The notes: generated by a model not told the origin, from the letters alone. A DNA stretch of 64,000 bases from Candidatus Devosia phytovorans (GCA_029202405.1 CP119312.1:1121001-1185000), one strand, 5' to 3'; shown: positions 21,946 through 29,653, counted from the stretch's first letter. Program-made: numbers and translations.

Positions 21946-23340
21946 ATGGCAAACTGGCTCACCCGGACATTCCGAGCCCTTACCGGGAAGTCCGGGGAGG
22001 GCGAGAATCGACCCGGCCCTTACATGCTCTCTGATGGATGGCTGTCGGCCAAGGGCGGCAGCATCCTCAACTGGTGGCAGTCTGGCTACTCGCTGAACTC
22101 GTATGGCGAGAGCGGTGCGATGGTCGAGGCTTGCGTCTCGGCATATGCGCAGACGGTGGCCATGTGCCCTGGCGCACATTGGGCGCTGGAAAGCAATGGC
22201 GGCCGCCGTCGCGTGACCAATTCCGCTTTGTCCCGCATCATCAAGCGCCCCAATGATTACGAGAGCATCTCCGATTTCCTGCTGAACCTGACCGATCGCA
22301 TGTATCGGAAGGGCGCAGCATACGCTTATGCGGTGCGAAACAATCGCGGTGAAATCACCGAGCTTCACCGCATGCTGGAAGGCAAGCCGCTGATCGCCGA
22401 AGATGGCTCGATCTTCTATGCGCTTTCGGGCAATGACATTGCCGAGCGTCGCTATGACCTTAGCTTGCCAGTGCCGGCCCGAGACGTCCTGCATGTTCGC
22501 CTGCACACTCCGCGGCACCCGCTGGCCGGTGTGAGCCCGATCCTCGCTGTGGCGCTCGACCTGGCCATGTCCGGGGCGGCGCTGAACCAGCAGGTTCGTT
22601 TTTATCTCAACGAGGCGCGTCCCTCGTTCATGCTGGAGACGGATCAGCAGCTGAATGCGGAACAGACTCGAGACTTGCGCGCTCGCTGGAATGAGCAGAC
22701 GCGCGGCGAAGGTGCTGGCGGCACTCCGATCCTGGCATGGGGCCTCAAGGCCAAGCCGGTGACGACGAATGCCAATGACGGGCGCCTCGCTGACCTGTTG
22801 AAGCTGTCCGACCAGAACGTGGCCCTGGCATTCCGCATGCCTCTCCAAATCCTTGGCGTCGGCGGCACCCCATTTGCTTCAACCGAGGCCCTGATGGCGT
22901 CTTGGAAGGCAACTGGCCTTGGCTTCGTGCTCAACCACATCGAGGAAAGCATCGGCAACCTATTCGGCTTGAAGGGCATGCCCGATGAGTATCTGGAATT
23001 CGACACCGAAGCCTTGCTGCGTTCGTCGTTCAAGGAAATGCTCGAAGCCCTGACGGCCGCCACCGGCAAGGTGATGACCTCGGACGAGGCCCGGTCGAAA
23101 CTCAACCTTCCGCGGAAGAAAGGCGGCGACGAACTCTACGTCCAGATGCAGGACATCCCGCTCAGCATGGCGGGCAAGCTCCGTGAAGAGCCTGTGGTCC
23201 CGCCAGCGCCGACCGACGAACAAGAAGACGAACTGACTGACGATGAGAAGGAAGCCGCCGCGAAGGCATTTCTCTTCGCGGAATTCCGCGAAATCGAGAC
23301 ACAGCTTCTTCTCACAGACCGACGGGTCGGCGGAGCATAG
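21946..23340 (+). CDS. HK97-family portal protein
   Basis: A 464-residue portal protein forming the dodecameric ring at one vertex through which DNA passes. Family features include SGAMVEACVSAYAQTVAMCP, DFLLNLTDRMYRKGAAYAYA, DVLHVRLHTPRHPLAGVSPI, QQVRFYLNEARPSFMLETD and the wing/crown part RMPLQILGVGGTPFASTEA. The C-terminus (residues about 400-455) is an acidic helical tail. The order here is capsid then portal, the reverse of the usual portal-protease-capsid order. Confidence 0.9.
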   Translation: MANWLTRTFRALTGKSGEGENRPGPYMLSDGWLSAKGGSILNWWQSGYSLNSYGESGAMVEACVSAYAQTVAMCPGAHWALESNGGRRRVTNSALSRIIKRPNDYESISDFLLNLTDRMYRKGAAYAYAVRNNRGEITELHRMLEGKPLIAEDGSIFYALSGNDIAERRYDLSLPVPARDVLHVRLHTPRHPLAGVSPILAVALDLAMSGAALNQQVRFYLNEARPSFMLETDQQLNAEQTRDLRARWNEQTRGEGAGGTPILAWGLKAKPVTTNANDGRLADLLKLSDQNVALAFRMPLQILGVGGTPFASTEALMASWKATGLGFVLNHIEESIGNLFGLKGMPDEYLEFDTEALLRSSFKEMLEALTAATGKVMTSDEARSKLNLPRKKGGDELYVQMQDIPLSMAGKLREEPVVPPAPTDEQEDELTDDEKEAAAKAFLFAEFREIETQLLLTDRRVGGA

Positions 23341-23402
23341 CGATCCTGTGGAACTCGCAATTTTAGTGAACGCTGAAACACCCCATCAAGTCGTCGTTCC
23401 GT

Positions 23403-23591
23403 ATGGGGAATACGGAACCGAGGGAGCCCGTGTTGGAGCGCATATATCGAGTGCTTCTTGCAGCGGGCTATTCGCCCCGAGCAGTTGCTTGGCTGCGCAG
23501 TATGCACGCTCAGGTGGTGATCGCTCTGGCGATCTGCTCTTGGCTGCTATTGATCGCCGCGGTTTGGATCATTTGGAGCCTGATCTCCTAA
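23403..23591 (+). CDS. Small membrane protein
   Basis: A 62-residue protein; a basic N-terminal half (LERIYRVLLAAGYSPRAVAW) is followed by a membrane helix (VVIALAICSWLLLIAAVWII). The true start may be the GTG at 23430 or TTG at 23433, nearer the GAGGGAG sequence. Its 3' end overlaps a possible minus-strand gene. Function unknown. Confidence 0.45.
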   Translation: MGNTEPREPVLERIYRVLLAAGYSPRAVAWLRSMHAQVVIALAICSWLLLIAAVWIIWSLIS

Positions 23592-23702
23592 TGGCCAGCT
23601 CCTCGACCGCCCTTTGGTGGCAACATCAAGGGTGCCGAGGATCAAAATAAGTGGGGCTAGAAACACCCACATCGCGGCGATCTGAATATTGCGGATTGTC
23701 AT
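23547..23702 (-). CDS. Possible 51-residue minus-strand membrane protein
   Basis: ATG at 23700-23702 with GAGG six nt upstream. It reads MTIRNIQIAAMWVFLAPLIL, one membrane helix, then a polar tail ending PNDPNRGDQ. It overlaps the plus-strand membrane gene by 45 bp, so at most weak support exists for both being real. Such inserted minus-strand genes recur in this late region. Confidence 0.4.
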   Translation of the reverse strand: MTIRNIQIAAMWVFLAPLILILGTLDVATKGRSRSWPLGDQAPNDPNRGDQ

Positions 23703-23845
23703 GGCGAGCCTCGGACGCGGTACTGGCCGAGATTGCTCAGCAATCTCGTGGGCGTTCCTGGCGCTTTGCCGGGCTCGGGACTTAACTAACACTCTGTGCG
23801 GTCCGGTCACACGAGTATCAGGCCTTAACCTTACTACTGAAAATG

Positions 23846-23891
23846 CGGTGTAAACTCACACCAGAGGCCGCCACGGGAATGACGGCCTCTG
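23846..23891. other. Hairpin-rich leader before fibre genes
   Basis: Two inverted repeats lie in the otherwise geneless stretch 23703-23964: GGTGT/ACACC near 23846-23861 and CAGAGGCCG/CGGCCTCTG (23862-23870 and 23883-23891). Neither is followed by a T run. They may belong to a leader or promoter region of the downstream genes; no promoter is convincing. Confidence 0.35.
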
Positions 23892-23964
23892 GGCCGATGC
23901 TTTGGAGGCATCGCACCGGCGCCTCGGGGGCAATGATGGAGCGCCGGCTGTCTTCAATGGTGGG

Positions 23965-24126
23965 ATGCTGAGTAGGTTCCGGGAGCTATGGGGAGCGCCA
24001 GTTCGGCGCCTGCCGCTCCCCATGCCAACGGCCCCGCAGCAAGAACGGCTATTGAGCAAATTAGTTTCTGCCCGCGAATTTGGCGGGCTTTCCTGTATCA
24101 ACCTCACTGAGGCGATCACCGCATGA
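23965..24126 (+). CDS. Small hypothetical protein
   Basis: A 53-residue basic protein, MLSRFRELWGAPVRRLPLPM, chosen over the longer frame because GGTGGG lies upstream and its end overlaps the next ATG by 4 nt. Unknown. Confidence 0.45.
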   Translation: MLSRFRELWGAPVRRLPLPMPTAPQQERLLSKLVSAREFGGLSCINLTEAITA

Positions 24127-25358
24127 ACCATAGCGACATCGCCGCCCTGATGAAGGGCGCGGCGCCAGTCATTGCCGACCTGTTGGCAAAGGCCGTCCGT
24201 CCCCTTTCTGATCGTATCGCTGAGCTCGAGAGCGAGCTGGAAGCTGTTCGGGCAGTTGATCATGCTGCCAGCCTTGCTGAACTGGTCGATGAGGCTGTTC
24301 GATCTTTGCCTCCTGCGCAGAAGGGTGATGATGCCGATCCGGCTGAGACCCGGCGCATGGTCAATGAAGCCGTGGCGGCTGCAATTCAGCAGTTGCCGCC
24401 CGCTGAGCCCGGCGAGCCAGGCGCCGACGTCGACATGGCCGAAGTGGATCGTATGATCTCGGCGAAGGTCCAGGACGCTGTGAGCGCGTTGCCGCCGGCC
24501 GAGCCTGGTCGCTCTGTCAGCGTCGATGACGTGGCGCCAATGCTCCGCGATTTGGTCGAGCAGGCAGTTGGCAATCTTCCGCCGGCCGAGCCCGGGAAAA
24601 GCATCGAGCCTGCTGATGTCGAGCCGATGCTCGCACAAATGGTCGAGCGGGCAGTTGTAGCAATCCCTCCGGCCGAGCCTGGGCGGTCGGTCACGGTCGA
24701 AGAAATAATGCCGCTGCTACGCGAACTCGTTGAGCAACTGCCGCCGGCAGAGCCGGGCAAGAGTGTTGAACTCACTGATGTCGAGCCTGTGCTCTCACGG
24801 ATGGTGCAGGAGGCGGTATCGGCCCTTCCTCCTGCCCAGCCTGGCGCGCCCGGCAAGCTCCCGACCGTCAAGGCATGGGAAGATCGTGTCTATTACGAAG
24901 GCGAGTGCTGCATCTCGGATGGCTCGACTTTCCAGGCCAACAAGGACACGGGCAGGGCGCCTGGCCACGAAGACTGGACCTGCATTGCCAAGGGTGGGCA
25001 GAACGGCTCTGACGGTCGCTCGCTGCGTGTTCGCGGCACCTATGAAGCTGCCGGCGAATATCTGGCGCTTGATCTGGTCGCCCTCAATGGCGGTTCGTTC
25101 GTCGCTCGGAAGGATGATCCAGGTCACTGCCCGGGCGAAGGATGGCAGATGGTGGCTGCGCGCGGGAAGCGCGGTGAGCCGGGAGAAAGCGTCAAGGGTG
25201 AGCCTGGCAAGACTGTGAAGGGCGATCCGGGCGAGCCGGTGATATCGGCCGAGGTCAGTGACGAAGGTCTGCTGACGCTGGTCAATGGCGACGGCTCTAC
25301 GATCGAATGCGATCTCTATCCGCTGCTGCGGAAGGTTTCGGGAGCTGGCGATGTATAG
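24123..25358 (+). CDS. Repeat-rich fibre-like protein with two carbohydrate-binding-like modules
   Basis: A 411-residue protein. Residues 1-60 are helical (RPLSDRIAELESELEAVRAV). Residues about 61-245 hold seven copies of a 25-32-residue unit ending in (L/I)PPA(E/Q)(P/K)G, each with a helix such as VAPMLRDLVEQAV. Two short modules follow (about 247-292 and 303-347): VKAWEDRVYYEGECC with TFQANKDTGRAPGHEDW, and VRGTYEAAGEYLALD with FVARKDDPGHCPGEGW, both like CBM5/12-type chitin-binding folds. A collagen-like GxP stretch (GKRGEPGESVKGEPGKTVKG) follows. Located between portal and connector genes, so a head fibre that binds surface glycans is a fair inference. Confidence 0.65.
   Translation: MNHSDIAALMKGAAPVIADLLAKAVRPLSDRIAELESELEAVRAVDHAASLAELVDEAVRSLPPAQKGDDADPAETRRMVNEAVAAAIQQLPPAEPGEPGADVDMAEVDRMISAKVQDAVSALPPAEPGRSVSVDDVAPMLRDLVEQAVGNLPPAEPGKSIEPADVEPMLAQMVERAVVAIPPAEPGRSVTVEEIMPLLRELVEQLPPAEPGKSVELTDVEPVLSRMVQEAVSALPPAQPGAPGKLPTVKAWEDRVYYEGECCISDGSTFQANKDTGRAPGHEDWTCIAKGGQNGSDGRSLRVRGTYEAAGEYLALDLVALNGGSFVARKDDPGHCPGEGWQMVAARGKRGEPGESVKGEPGKTVKGDPGEPVISAEVSDEGLLTLVNGDGSTIECDLYPLLRKVSGAGDV
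24303..24842 (+). repeat. Coding tandem repeats (seven PPAEPG units)
   Basis: The gene carries seven imperfect repeats of about 75-96 bp; the conserved part reads like CTGCCGCCGGCCGAGCC with the following GGC. The units begin at protein residues 61, 91, 123, 152, 181, 206 and 234. They probably vary in copy number between related phages. Confidence 0.7.
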
Positions 25359-25956
25359 CCCGGTTCTCGTCGAGTCTGCGACTGATCTGGCCGTCTCGCT
25401 TGATGATGCGAAGATGCATTTGCGCGTCGCCTTTCCTGACGACAACGGCACCGTCCCAGCGACTGAAGAAGATCCGCTGATTGAAGCCTATATCCGCGCC
25501 GCAACTGCCCATCTCGACGGACCGACCGGCATTCTCGACCGCTGCTTGCAGGAACAGACCTGGCGCATCGACTTCGATGGCTTTTGCAGCCGTCTCGTAT
25601 TGCCTCTGTCGCCTGTTGGCGAGATCGGTAGCGTCACCTGGCGCAATGCTGCTGGGCAGCTTTCGACCGTCGACGACGATGAGTATCTGACCGAGGCGGA
25701 TGATCGAGGCGTCGTCTATCTGCGCTTCCGCAACAGCTACCAGTTCCCGACCGATCTGTATGAGCGGCGCGCTGTCGGCGTCACATTCCAAGCAGGCTAT
25801 GCCAGCGGAGAAGTGCCGGCGCCACTGAAGGTGGCGATCCTGTTGCTCGTCGGCACATGGTTCGAGAACCGCGAAGCCACCGTCTCCACGGCAGCCAATG
25901 AACTCCCCTTCGCCGTGAAGGCCCTTATCTCTCCATTCAGAAGGATGTCTGTCTGA
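25351..25956 (+). CDS. Head-tail connector protein (gp6-like)
   Basis: A 201-residue protein of the HK97 gp6/SPP1 gp15-like connector family: DLAVSLDDAKMHLRVAFPDD and EDPLIEAYIRAATAHLDGPT at the N-terminus and LKVAILLLVGTWFENREAT with NELPFAVKALISPFR at the end. It would form the ring below the portal. The start MYSPVLVESAT overlaps the upstream gene by 8 nt. Confidence 0.88.
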   Translation: MYSPVLVESATDLAVSLDDAKMHLRVAFPDDNGTVPATEEDPLIEAYIRAATAHLDGPTGILDRCLQEQTWRIDFDGFCSRLVLPLSPVGEIGSVTWRNAAGQLSTVDDDEYLTEADDRGVVYLRFRNSYQFPTDLYERRAVGVTFQAGYASGEVPAPLKVAILLLVGTWFENREATVSTAANELPFAVKALISPFRRMSV

Positions 25957-26159
25957 TGACCGAACGCTTCAAATTCACCGATGACTTCGACTATCGCCCG
26001 ACGGCAATGATCACCGTCGCATTCAAAAAGGGCGATGAGGGCGACATCGTCACAGGTGCAGCAGCATCCGGCAAAATTACCAACGCGGTTGTCGATGCTG
26101 CCCTTAAAGCCAAGAAGGGTGAAAAGGTCTCCGCCGCAACCAAGCCCGTCAAAGACTGA
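25956..26159 (+). CDS. Small head-completion-region protein
   Basis: A 67-residue protein, MTERFKFTDDFDYRPTAMIT, with alternating beta-like segments and a Lys-rich end (AKKGEKVSAATKPVKD). It overlaps both neighbours by 1 nt. Small genes of this type often lie between connector and adaptor; function unknown. Confidence 0.6.
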   Translation: MTERFKFTDDFDYRPTAMITVAFKKGDEGDIVTGAAASGKITNAVVDAALKAKKGEKVSAATKPVKD

Positions 26160-26527
26160 TGGCTGAAAACTTTCGCCGGGCTGCAGCACTTCGAGAGCGT
26201 CTCAGCGCTCAGATGCGTGGAAACCAAGACGATGGCTGGGGCCAGCCAGTGCCAGGCGCCGGGCCTTTCGAAGAGCAATTCGAGATCAGCGCAGGCCTGC
26301 GACCTCTTCGGGGTAGCGAGGCCGTTTTGGCTGCCAGGCTCGAAGGGCGTCAGCCGTATGTCCTCACAGTCCGAAACACTTCGCAGACACGGCAGATCAC
26401 GACGTCTTGGCAGTTCGTCGATAAGCGCAACCCGAAGAGAGTGTTTGCAGTGACGTCGCCATTCGCTGATCCAGATGGCCGGAATGCCTGGCTTGAAGGG
26501 CTCGTCGTCGAAGGCGGCTTAAGTTGA
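26159..26527 (+). CDS. Head-tail adaptor / head closure-like protein
   Basis: A 122-residue protein of the phage head closure family (SPP1 gp16-like). The pattern AALRERLSAQMRGNQDDGWG, FEISAGLRPLRGSEAVLAAR and YVLTVRNTSQTRQITTSWQF is typical: a beta-barrel that closes the head exit and receives the tail. The start overlaps the upstream stop by 1 nt. Confidence 0.8.
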   Translation: MAENFRRAAALRERLSAQMRGNQDDGWGQPVPGAGPFEEQFEISAGLRPLRGSEAVLAARLEGRQPYVLTVRNTSQTRQITTSWQFVDKRNPKRVFAVTSPFADPDGRNAWLEGLVVEGGLS

Positions 26528-26603
26528 ACCGTTGCTTTGGCGGTTCCATCCAGAGATTACCCGTGCAACCCTGCGGCTCGGTGGACTGAAAGGAAAAGCC
26601 GAC

Positions 26604-27215
26604 ATGGCTGAAGTGGAACTGAAAGTGCTGTTGGATGATGTCCGTGCGCGTGACGTTGCCTTGTTCAACACCATTGCTGCAAGTGACCGCCAGTCGGTCG
26701 CACTGTTTCGAATCTACGTGACGATGATCTTGGCACTCATGTCGGGTATTGCTGCTCTGGTAGCAGCTCCACCCTTCGCTGAACGTCCGTGGCTCGTGAG
26801 CGGAGCCATTATCGCAGCGATAGGTCTGGCAGGTGCATGCTGGCTTTGCTTTCGGGCAATTAAGACAGCAAATGTCGGTGCACCAGGCAGGTCAGCTGAT
26901 TTTTGGCAGTGGGCTACGCGACCTGACGTAACCGAGGAAGCCCTCATCGAGGAATATCTCAAGAAGTCCTTCGAAAGCCAGACGGCCAACCATTTGGTAA
27001 ACGCCAAATCAGGTTTCGCCATGCGCTGGGCAAAGCGGCTCGGCTTGAGCGCTGTCATTTTGGGTGGGCTAGTCGCCGTGATCGGCGTGACTAATCTTTG
27101 GTCCTACGTGGAGACTTATCGTCATTCTCTCGGATCACCCAACGCTCAGGCGGCGGTGGCGGCGGAGGCGGCGGAGGCGGTAGAGGCGGTGGGTTCCGGT
27201 CCTGTTGATCCTTAG
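26604..27215 (+). CDS. Three-pass membrane protein, SLATT-like arrangement
   Basis: A 203-residue protein. The start MAEVELKVLLDDVRARDVAL has AAGGAAAAGCC upstream. Membrane segments fall near residues 34-56 (FRIYVTMILALMSGIAALVA), 62-84 (LVSGAIIAAIGLAGACWLCF) and 145-170 (LGLSAVILGGLVAVIGVTNL); a soluble charged part lies between (TEEALIEEYLKKSFESQTAN). The end is an Ala/Glu/Val repeat. A two-helix pair followed by a cytosolic part resembles S-2TM/SLATT defence effectors, but this is only a resemblance. Not a usual head or tail protein; it opens the accessory island before the tail genes. Confidence 0.55.
   Translation: MAEVELKVLLDDVRARDVALFNTIAASDRQSVALFRIYVTMILALMSGIAALVAAPPFAERPWLVSGAIIAAIGLAGACWLCFRAIKTANVGAPGRSADFWQWATRPDVTEEALIEEYLKKSFESQTANHLVNAKSGFAMRWAKRLGLSAVILGGLVAVIGVTNLWSYVETYRHSLGSPNAQAAVAAEAAEAVEAVGSGPVDP
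27151..27196 (+). repeat. GGCGGAGGCGGT-type short repeats
   Basis: A run of GGCGG/TGGCGG/AGGCGG units codes for the Ala-rich tail (AAVAAEAAEAVEAV) of the preceding membrane protein. Such GC-rich repeats are prone to length change. Confidence 0.6.
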
Positions 27216-27326
27216 CCATCACATGCCTCCCTAGCTTCTGCACGTAATCCAAGCAGAACTAGGTAAGGGAGTCGAGTCTCCACCATCCAGTTGCGCGGGG
27301 TAAGTTGTCGAACGCGGCCCTCGGCG

Positions 27327-27545
27327 CTACTTGCTTTCGGCCTTCACCGAAACGACCGTCTGATCAAAGTTTTCACTTACGGTGGCTTCCGATGCCTTGG
27401 CATTGGCCTGCTCCGCTAACGCTTTTGCTTGGGCTCTAGCTGTCATAAGCATCTTTCTCGTCTGCCACTGTGACCAGGCGACGGCGGCGAACGAAGCGGC
27501 AGTGATAACGATGGGCAAAGCATAGAACAGAATATCAAACGTCAC
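27327..27545 (-). CDS. Single-pass membrane protein, GTG start
   Basis: A 72-residue protein. GTG at 27543-27545 with GGGAGACCTACA upstream. Residues 2-24 are hydrophobic (TFDILFYALPIVITAASFAA), the rest a charged helix (TRKMLMTARAQAKALAEQAN). The start overlaps the stop of the upstream membrane gene by 4 nt, so the two should be made together. Possibly an exclusion or immunity partner, unproved. Confidence 0.6.
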   Translation of the reverse strand: MTFDILFYALPIVITAASFAAVAWSQWQTRKMLMTARAQAKALAEQANAKASEATVSENFDQTVVSVKAESK

Positions 27546-27856
27546 TGTAGGTCTCCCAGCACCATGCGGGCCATGACGTGCAGCGCGATCGCAGCAACGA
27601 GCCATACCACAATACCCCAAACCAGTTCGCCTTGTACGAAGGTGGTCCGGGCATTCGCGATGTTGAAGAGATAGGCCGCTACGGGTGTGAGCGTACCGAC
27701 GGTAAGACATGCCGTGCCAGCTCGATCAATGCCGGATGCCAGCATCTTGGTTTTCTCGTTGTGCACGGTGACTTGTCTCGGCGACAGGAAATTGTCGGCG
27801 TCGCCCCCACGCGGGCGGTCTTTGGCGGCTTCAACGAGACGGTCCTCGAGGTTCAA
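27542..27856 (-). CDS. Small two-pass membrane protein
   Basis: A 104-residue protein: a charged N-terminus (MNLEDRLVEAAKDRPRGGDA), then two membrane segments (GTACLTVGTLTPVAAYLFNI and GIVVWLVAAIALHVMARMVL). It overlaps the Arc-family repressor gene upstream (4 nt) and the next membrane gene (4 nt), forming a leftward three-gene operon. A lysogenic-conversion or superinfection-exclusion role is plausible by position only. Confidence 0.65.
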   Translation of the reverse strand: MNLEDRLVEAAKDRPRGGDADNFLSPRQVTVHNEKTKMLASGIDRAGTACLTVGTLTPVAAYLFNIANARTTFVQGELVWGIVVWLVAAIALHVMARMVLGDLQ

Positions 27857-28239
27857 TTCGCGTCTTCTTTTGAAGGAGGGTTCTCAAGGTAGCCGTGGCC
27901 AATAAGCCAATCCTTCAGGATGCTGTAGACCGCTTCCTGACGCGAGAGTGTTCTGCCTGAGCGGGCGACGTCATGGATGTAAGCGTTCAAATCCAGATCG
28001 CGAGAGGCGAAGTACAAATCTTCCAGTGCCTCTGTCGTAGCCTCAAGCCTTTTGAACATCGCGATGATGCCCAAGTCCGATAGATCGAGATATGGCTGGT
28101 CGAGGCGCACCAGGATTTCTGCGTTCATACTCCGTCCGTTAGCTTTCGCATCAGCGGCGATTTGATCTCGCATACCGGCGGGCATTCGAAGCATAAACTT
28201 ATCTGCGAGATCACTCGGAGCGGGAGGTTTTGTTGTCAT
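27853..28239 (-). CDS. Arc/Mnt-family ribbon-helix-helix repressor
   Basis: A 128-residue protein with the Arc fold near residues 14-47: FMLRMPAGMRDQIAADAKAN then GRSMNAEILVRL. The strand FMLRMP contacts the operator and SMNAEI starts the second helix, as in P22 Arc and Mnt. The C-terminal 80 residues (EATTEALEDLYFASRDLDLN) are extra and may oligomerise, as Mnt does. It is transcribed away from a second Arc-like gene and an antirepressor, exactly as mnt is from arc-ant in P22. Confidence 0.8.
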   Translation of the reverse strand: MTTKPPAPSDLADKFMLRMPAGMRDQIAADAKANGRSMNAEILVRLDQPYLDLSDLGIIAMFKRLEATTEALEDLYFASRDLDLNAYIHDVARSGRTLSRQEAVYSILKDWLIGHGYLENPPSKEDAN

Positions 28240-28258
28240 GCTTACCCGATACTAGCGA

Positions 28259-28313
28259 ATTGACACCTTTTCCATCGTGGCGACTTGACATCATGTCGAG
28301 TCGACACCATTCT
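28259..28313. promoter_or_regulatory. Divergent operator between the two Arc-like genes
   Basis: The 117-bp gap contains two overlapping palindromes: GACAT-C-ATGTC (28287-28297) and TGTCGA-G-TCGACA (28294-28306). TTGACA hexamers at 28260-28265 and 28285-28290 suit rightward -35 boxes, though no strong -10 follows at 17 nt. This is where Arc-family proteins encoded on either side would be expected to bind. Confidence 0.5.
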
Positions 28314-28356
28314 GTGTTTAGCTATTTTGCTGTCGCAACCGCGAGAAAAAGGAAAG

Positions 28357-28518
28357 ATGTACCCAAGCGACGATATGCCGAAATTGACGCTACGCATCCC
28401 GGCAGACCTCAAGCTCTGGCTGGAGAAAAGATCGAGGCGCGAAGCAGCCTCGCAAAATACCCTGATCGTCCAGGCCCTTCGCCGGATGCAGGAGGAAGCA
28501 GCGGGGCGTGCGGCCTAG
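28357..28518 (+). CDS. Arc-like ribbon-helix-helix protein
   Basis: A 53-residue protein, the size of P22 Arc. KLTLRIPADLKLWLEKRSRR then ASQNTLIVQALRRMQEE is a clear Arc/ribbon-helix-helix pattern (strand LTLRIP, helices KLWLEKRSR and NTLIVQALRR). The start MYPSDDMPK has AAAAGGAAAG upstream and is preferred to the longer frame. It lies 81 bp before the antirepressor gene, so it probably controls its own operon. Confidence 0.8.
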   Translation: MYPSDDMPKLTLRIPADLKLWLEKRSRREAASQNTLIVQALRRMQEEAAGRAA

Positions 28519-28599
28519 GAACCTAAGCCCCGCTGCGAAACGACAAAGCCGCCCTGGCAGGCGGCCCTATCTATCAACCAAGGCTGTAAGGAGCCTCAG

Positions 28600-29355
28600 A
28601 TGAACGAATTGCTCAATACCACGGCTTCCGCCGTCCTCACAATGACCACTCGCGAGATTGCTGCGCTGGTCGATAAGGAGCACCGCAACGTTCTGCGTGA
28701 TGCCCGAACCATGCTCGCGGCCCTCGACTTGGCTGAGGAGGGGTATGCTCAGTTTTGGGCAGACCCCCAGAACGGCCAGAAATATGTCGAACTGGCTTTG
28801 CCCCGCGATCTGACGATGACGCTCGTCACCGGCTATAGCATCCCTCTCCGCAAGAAGGTTATCGACCGACTGGACGAGTTGGAGCGCGGCGCGGCGCAAC
28901 CTGCGGCCATCGATTTTTCGGACCCTGCGGTCCTGCTAGGCGTAGTTGGGCACCTGCAGGGACAGGTAACCGAGAAGGATCATATCATCGCGTCGATGCT
29001 TCCATCGGTAGAGGCTCTTGAGCAGATTGCCGAAACTCACGGCAGCATGAACCGGACCGAAGCAGCGAAGCATCTTGGTGTGCCTCCCCAAGTGCTCTGC
29101 AAGTGGATGCGTACCCACATGTGGACGTATCGCCGTGCGGGAGCAAAGGATGATCTCGCCTATCAGGCAAAGATCAACGCCGGCTATCTCGAGCACAAGG
29201 TCACAACCGGACCGCGTCCTGACGGTACCGAGTGGATCGGCACCCAGGTTCGCGTGACGCCGCGCGGCCTCACGGTTCTTGCGAAAGCGTTCCCCAAGGC
29301 TGCCGAACCCGCTGTTGCTGCTGCCTTGCGTCAGCACCTCGCAAGGGTGGCGTAA
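28600..29355 (+). CDS. Phage antirepressor, Rha/KilAC type
   Basis: A 251-residue antirepressor. Residues about 12-95 match the Rha N-terminal region (TMTTREIAALVDKEHRNVLR, KYVELALPRDLTMTLVTGYS, PLRKKVIDRLDELE). Residues about 130-250 match the KilAC domain: NRTEAAKHLGVPPQVLCKWM, WTYRRAGAKDDLAYQAKINA, TPRGLTVLAKAFPKA. Such proteins bind and block the prophage repressor to allow induction. Here the target may be the S24 repressor at 6707-7480. Transcription follows the Arc-like gene, as arc-ant in P22. Confidence 0.88.
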   Translation: MNELLNTTASAVLTMTTREIAALVDKEHRNVLRDARTMLAALDLAEEGYAQFWADPQNGQKYVELALPRDLTMTLVTGYSIPLRKKVIDRLDELERGAAQPAAIDFSDPAVLLGVVGHLQGQVTEKDHIIASMLPSVEALEQIAETHGSMNRTEAAKHLGVPPQVLCKWMRTHMWTYRRAGAKDDLAYQAKINAGYLEHKVTTGPRPDGTEWIGTQVRVTPRGLTVLAKAFPKAAEPAVAAALRQHLARVA

Positions 29356-29648
29356 TGGGCGCGCTGGCAAGATCGATTGAGCCGGCGCCGTGCCAAGACG
29401 GTCTGGCCGCAATCACAATCGGCGGCGCGTTTGTAGTTTTTGATGCCAACGTCTGGGAGTTGGACGGACGGACGCCTGCGGTGGTGTCGCGCTTTGATGG
29501 GTCAATCGGTATCGAGCATCCCTATCCCCTCAAGAAGAATGTCTTCTGCGGCCCGCGAGGGGCGGTCTATGGGGAAGGCCCCCTAGGTGACGGCAAGTTC
29601 CGGCGCATCGTCTCGTGCCTGGTGATGGGTAAGGTCATCGCTGGCTAA
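29355..29648 (+). CDS. Hypothetical protein downstream of antirepressor
   Basis: A 97-residue protein, MGALARSIEPAPCQDGLAAI, beta-rich (TIGGAFVVFDANVWELDG, VFCGPRGAVYGEGPLGDGKF). Its ATG shares one base with the antirepressor stop (TAATG) and it ends just before an intrinsic terminator. I do not recognise the family. Possibly the last gene of the antirepressor operon. Confidence 0.6.
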   Translation: MGALARSIEPAPCQDGLAAITIGGAFVVFDANVWELDGRTPAVVSRFDGSIGIEHPYPLKKNVFCGPRGAVYGEGPLGDGKFRRIVSCLVMGKVIAG

Positions 29649-29653
29649 TTAAC

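Noticed and set aside
24303..24842. Regular repeats that could be taken for a CRISPR array
   Set aside because: The repeats are in frame, code for PPAEPG units and vary at the third codon position; spacers are not unique sequences.
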